Below are positions 5,158-8,195 of a stretch of 8,195 nt of DNA, one piece after another; within the stretch, counting starts at the first letter, position 1; every line of letters starts with the position of its first letter. Position numbers and translations under genes: made by a program. The stretch lies in contig CABUOF010000080.1 of assembly GCA_902493125.1 (NCBI GenBank), forward strand, positions 1-8,195, read 5' to 3'. Below the pieces are notes generated by a model. That model was not told the DNA's origin and ran no database searches. It saw only the letters and a program-made list of their open reading frames with translations. The DNA is from an uncultured Collinsella sp. (lineage in GTDB: Bacteria > Actinomycetota > Coriobacteriia > Coriobacteriales > Coriobacteriaceae).

Positions 5158-5853
5158 ATGAACGAGCGCATTTTGGTAGTTGATGACGAGAAGGCCATCG
5201 CCGACTTGGTTGGCATCTACCTTACAAAAGAGGGCTTTGATGTCCAGATTGCCTATAGCGGGGCCGATGCTGCCAAGGCGATTTTGGAGCAGGAGTTCGA
5301 TCTGGCGCTGCTTGATGTCATGCTGCCCGATATCGATGGGTTTGAGCTGCTGCGTACGATCCGTTCCAGCCATACCTATCCCGTGATCATGCTGACGGCG
5401 CGCGATGCCCAGCAAGACAAGATCGGGGGCCTTTCGCTTGGCGCGGACGATTACGTGGTTAAGCCGTTCCGTCCGCTGGAGCTCATCGCGCGCGTGCACG
5501 CTCAGCTTCGCCGCTACACCAGCTACGGTAGCCGTGCACAGCCGGCTGAGTCGCCGACCATTCAGCTCGACGGCTTGGAGATCAACCGCGATGCTCGTTC
5601 CGTGACAGTGGACGGTTCACCGGTTCGCCTCACGCCCACCGAGTATTCAATCTTGCTGTATCTGGTCGAGCATCGCGGCAGCGTGGTGGCCGTGGAGGAC
5701 CTGTTCCGCGCGGTGTGGAACGAGGACTTTATGCCCGGCTCCAACAATACGGTGATGGTGCATATTCGCCACTTGCGTGAAAAGATCGGCGACGACGCAC
5801 AAAAGCCACGCTTTATCAAAAACGTCTGGGGCGTCGGCTACATCATCGAATAA
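5158..5853 (+). CDS. VanR-like response regulator, OmpR/PhoB family
   Basis: This is a 231-residue two-domain transcription factor of usual family length. The receiver domain (1-118) has the acidic pair D9/D10, phospho-acceptor D53 in LLDVMLPDIDG, T80 and K102. The winged-helix DNA-binding domain (about 132-229) has LTPTEYSIL, the recognition region NNTVMVHIRHLREKI and the C-terminal WGVGYIIE hairpin. Segments such as HTYPVIMLT, GADDYVVKPFRPLELIARV and AQLRRY are strikingly like VanR of glycopeptide-resistance clusters as I recall it. The partner kinase follows after 26 bp, and a D,D-carboxypeptidase gene lies divergently upstream. Control of that gene is an attractive inference. VanR-like regulators also occur without resistance, so the name is a similarity call only. 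Confidence 0.95.
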   Translation: MNERILVVDDEKAIADLVGIYLTKEGFDVQIAYSGADAAKAILEQEFDLALLDVMLPDIDGFELLRTIRSSHTYPVIMLTARDAQQDKIGGLSLGADDYVVKPFRPLELIARVHAQLRRYTSYGSRAQPAESPTIQLDGLEINRDARSVTVDGSPVRLTPTEYSILLYLVEHRGSVVAVEDLFRAVWNEDFMPGSNNTVMVHIRHLREKIGDDAQKPRFIKNVWGVGYIIE

Positions 5854-5879
5854 CGCTTTTCGCTTGTGAGGATCTTGAT

Positions 5880-7118
5880 ATGACAAAAGACGATAGGCAA
5901 GCGTTCGAGGTGCCCGATCGGCTCTTTGAATACGTGAGGTCGGTCGTCGACAACCGCGCGCTTGCAACGGTGCTGCTCTTTTTGCTGAGCCTGCTGCTGA
6001 TTGGCATCGATAACATCGCTGGAATCTTGGCGGTGCTGCTTGTCGGCTTTTTGCTGATCGATCGATTTGAGATCGTGCGCCGCTGCATGGTGATTGGCGG
6101 CGCCGCGTGGGCCATGACGTTGGCGATTGGCGCCATGGCGCTCGGCGGCATCGAAGGGCCGGTGCTGTTCGATGCCGGCTTTGTATTCAACATGCTTGGC
6201 TTTGTGCTGGCGCTTGCCGCGTGCGTGCTGTTCTTGTGTGGCCGCGCCCTGTACTACCAGGGCTACGAACAGGGCGAGCAGCATGCCGATTGTGTGCTGG
6301 CCGCTCGTATTCAAGATCGCCTGATCGATCACCCCGACACCTGGGACAACATCGACGGCGACTTCTTGGAGGTCGAGGGCGCCCTTAACCGCGTGCGTGA
6401 CCGTGAGCGCAAGGTGCAACAGGCCTTGCGTGACGAGTCGCATCGCAAGGACGATCTGGTCACGTACTTGGCACATGACCTACGCACCCCGCTTGCCAGT
6501 GTGGTGGGCTATCTTTCGCTGCTGCAAGAGGCTCCTGAGCTGCCGGTTGAGCAACGTGCGCACTTTACGGGCGTGGCTCTCGACAAGGCGCACCGGCTCG
6601 ATGCACTCATCGAAGAGTTCTTCGATATCACACGCTTTGACTTCCACGATATCGTGCTCACGCGCGGCTATGTTGATCTGGGGTTGCTGCTGGCTCAGGT
6701 GGCTGACGAGTTCTATCCCATCCTCAACGAGCAGCATAAGGAAGCCCAAGTTGATATTCGCGAGGACCTGACGGTGCTCGTGGATGGCGACAAGATGGCT
6801 CGCGTGTTCAACAACATCATGAAAAACGCCGTCGCCTATAGCTATGAGGGCTCGACTATCACGATTGAGGCCAGACGCCGGGACGACGGTGGCGTGCGCG
6901 TGCGCTTTATCAATCAGGGCGATCCCATCCCTGAGGCAAAGCTCAAGGTGATCTTTGAGAAGTTCTATCGCCTGGATGCGGCGCGTGCGACCAATCGCGG
7001 TGGTGCCGGTCTGGGCCTTGCTATTGCCAAGGAGATCATCGCGGCACACGGCGGTACCGTTGCATGTGAATCGACGCCCGAACACACGATATTCACCATC
7101 GAGCTGCCCGCCGCATAG
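5880..7118 (+). CDS. VanS-like sensor histidine kinase
   Basis: This 412-residue membrane kinase is presumably the partner of the preceding regulator: 26 bp apart, same strand, ribosome site TGAGGAT 7 nt before the ATG. About four hydrophobic helices come first (residues 27-42, 46-60, 70-90, 101-121) with very short outside loops, then a linker, the HisKA helix with H199 in YLAHDLRTPLASVVGYLSLL, and the HATPase domain with N-box NNIMKNAVAY (N316) and GGAGLGLAIAKEI. KDDLVTYLAHD, EAPELPVEQRA, TGVALDKAHRL, EEFFDITRF and ARVFNNIMKNA closely follow VanS proteins as I remember them. Classical VanS has two membrane helices around a larger outside loop, so the four-helix sensor here is different and might detect a membrane-embedded signal. 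The ligand cannot be deduced. Confidence 0.95.
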   Translation: MTKDDRQAFEVPDRLFEYVRSVVDNRALATVLLFLLSLLLIGIDNIAGILAVLLVGFLLIDRFEIVRRCMVIGGAAWAMTLAIGAMALGGIEGPVLFDAGFVFNMLGFVLALAACVLFLCGRALYYQGYEQGEQHADCVLAARIQDRLIDHPDTWDNIDGDFLEVEGALNRVRDRERKVQQALRDESHRKDDLVTYLAHDLRTPLASVVGYLSLLQEAPELPVEQRAHFTGVALDKAHRLDALIEEFFDITRFDFHDIVLTRGYVDLGLLLAQVADEFYPILNEQHKEAQVDIREDLTVLVDGDKMARVFNNIMKNAVAYSYEGSTITIEARRRDDGGVRVRFINQGDPIPEAKLKVIFEKFYRLDAARATNRGGAGLGLAIAKEIIAAHGGTVACESTPEHTIFTIELPAA

Positions 7119-7129
7119 TCAGCGTGCCC

Positions 7130-7182
7130 TTACAAACACTTGACAATGCGCTCACGTGCATATGAGCCGCGATTTCTACTAT
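7130..7182 (+). promoter_or_regulatory. Possible Pho-box-type promoter of pstB
   Basis: Three related blocks occur at 10-11 bp intervals: TTACAA (7130), TTGACA (7140) and CTCACG (7151). They are followed by a -10-like TACTAT (7177-7182) that lacks its own -35 at 17 bp. Direct repeats of TTnACA type just upstream of the -10 are how PhoP/PhoB regulators bind in several Gram-positive bacteria. TTGACA alone could instead be a -35, but no good -10 lies 16-18 bp after it. The third block is weak, so confidence is limited. Confidence 0.35.
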
Positions 7183-7206
7183 CGATACTGCTGAATTGAT
7201 ATCGAT
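7181..7206. repeat. Inverted repeat before pstB ribosome site
   Basis: ATCGATA (7181-7187) and TATCGAT (7200-7206) form an inverted repeat with a 12-nt gap, ending 2 nt before the GGAGGT of pstB. It could be an operator or a small leader hairpin near the ribosome site. No known regulator site is recognised. Confidence 0.4.
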
Positions 7207-7221
7207 GTGGAGGTATGCGGT

Positions 7222-8097
<876 letters not shown>

Positions 8098-8107
8098 TAC
8101 CATCTAG

Positions 8108-8121
8108 TAAAGGTACCTTTA
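8108..8121. promoter_or_regulatory. Perfect 14-bp palindrome between pstB and the next regulator gene
   Basis: TAAAGGTACCTTTA is fully self-complementary, lies 11 nt after the pstB stop codon and 41 nt before the next start codon. No T-run follows, and there is no loop, so it is a poor terminator and more like a protein-binding site. Function is unknown. Confidence 0.4.
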
Positions 8122-8161
8122 GGGTTAAGATGCGGTCATGCCGGCCGCAAAGGGGTTCAAC

Positions 8162-8195
8162 ATGATCTATTACGTCGAGGACGATGACAACATCA
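8162..8195 (+). CDS. Response regulator, N-terminal fragment (cut by window end)
   Basis: Only the first eleven codons are present: MIYYVEDDDNI. The acidic run VEDDDNI after a short hydrophobic strand is the start of a receiver domain, with the acidic pocket at residues 6-8. AAAGGGG (8149-8155) lies 6 nt before the ATG. Placement 64 bp after pstB on the same strand suggests a phosphate-responsive PhoB/PhoP-type regulator, probably co-transcribed, since no terminator is seen in between. The output domain is outside the window. Confidence 0.75.
   Translation, partial: MIYYVEDDDNI

Noticed and set aside
5838..6476. 212-residue minus-strand open frame opposite the kinase N-terminus
   Set aside because: It is rich in His, Gln and Ala, with no motif, and overlaps the well-supported kinase gene.
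3620..7118. Complete vancomycin-resistance cluster
   Set aside because: Only VanRS-like regulators and a PBP5-type carboxypeptidase are present. Ligase, VanH and VanX genes are missing from the window, and resistance cannot be claimed.
8130..8165. Eleven-codon ORF overlapping the start of the last gene
   Set aside because: It has no convincing ribosome site, and the overlap with the real start is easily produced by chance.

Overview
The window looks like chromosomal DNA from a moderately GC-rich Gram-positive bacterium, most likely a gut Coriobacteriia member such as Collinsella. This is inferred from coding style, the VanR/VanS-like two-component pair, CCA-encoding tRNA genes with short bacterial promoters, and overall gene content. 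Nothing in the sequence proves the genus.

Region 1 (1-862) carries no protein gene. It holds two identical tRNA-Arg(ACG) genes in near-tandem units of 235 bp. Each unit has its own TTGACC-17-CATAAT promoter, with the tRNA starting 12 nt after the -10 box, and its own GNRA-capped terminator. Upstream lies the remnant of a third unit: 20 nt of tRNA 3' end plus terminator, whose promoter and tRNA body have been replaced by a GC-rich cluster of hairpins. A module carrying an inverted tRNA T-loop-like motif follows the Arg terminators and has a counterpart after tRNA-Ser.

Region 2 (863-3487) is a large 813-residue cytoplasmic protein of unknown function with TPR-like helices near its C-terminus. 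It is followed by a separately promoted tRNA-Ser(GCT) gene with a long variable arm and a strong terminator.

Region 3 (3562-5071, minus strand) encodes an exported serine D-alanyl-D-alanine carboxypeptidase of the DacA/PBP5 type, with its own terminator facing the tRNA-Ser terminator. Divergent from it, on the plus strand, are a VanR-like OmpR-family response regulator (5158-5853) and a VanS-like histidine kinase (5880-7118). The kinase has an unusual sensor region of about four membrane helices. Proximity suggests that the regulator pair monitors or controls cell-wall peptide trimming. The window contains no VanH/A/X-type genes, so a resistance operon is not shown.

Region 4 (7119-8195) holds pstB, the ATPase of the high-affinity phosphate ABC transporter, behind a possible Pho-box-type promoter. 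It ends with the first codons of another response regulator (MIYYVEDDDNI), probably of a phosphate-type two-component system. A perfect 14-bp palindrome lies between the two genes.

No insertion sequence, CRISPR array, prophage gene or complete novel system is visible. The least explained items are the tRNA-Arg relic with its hairpin cluster, the repeated inverted T-loop modules, the 813-residue protein, and the VanRS-like pair beside a serine carboxypeptidase.
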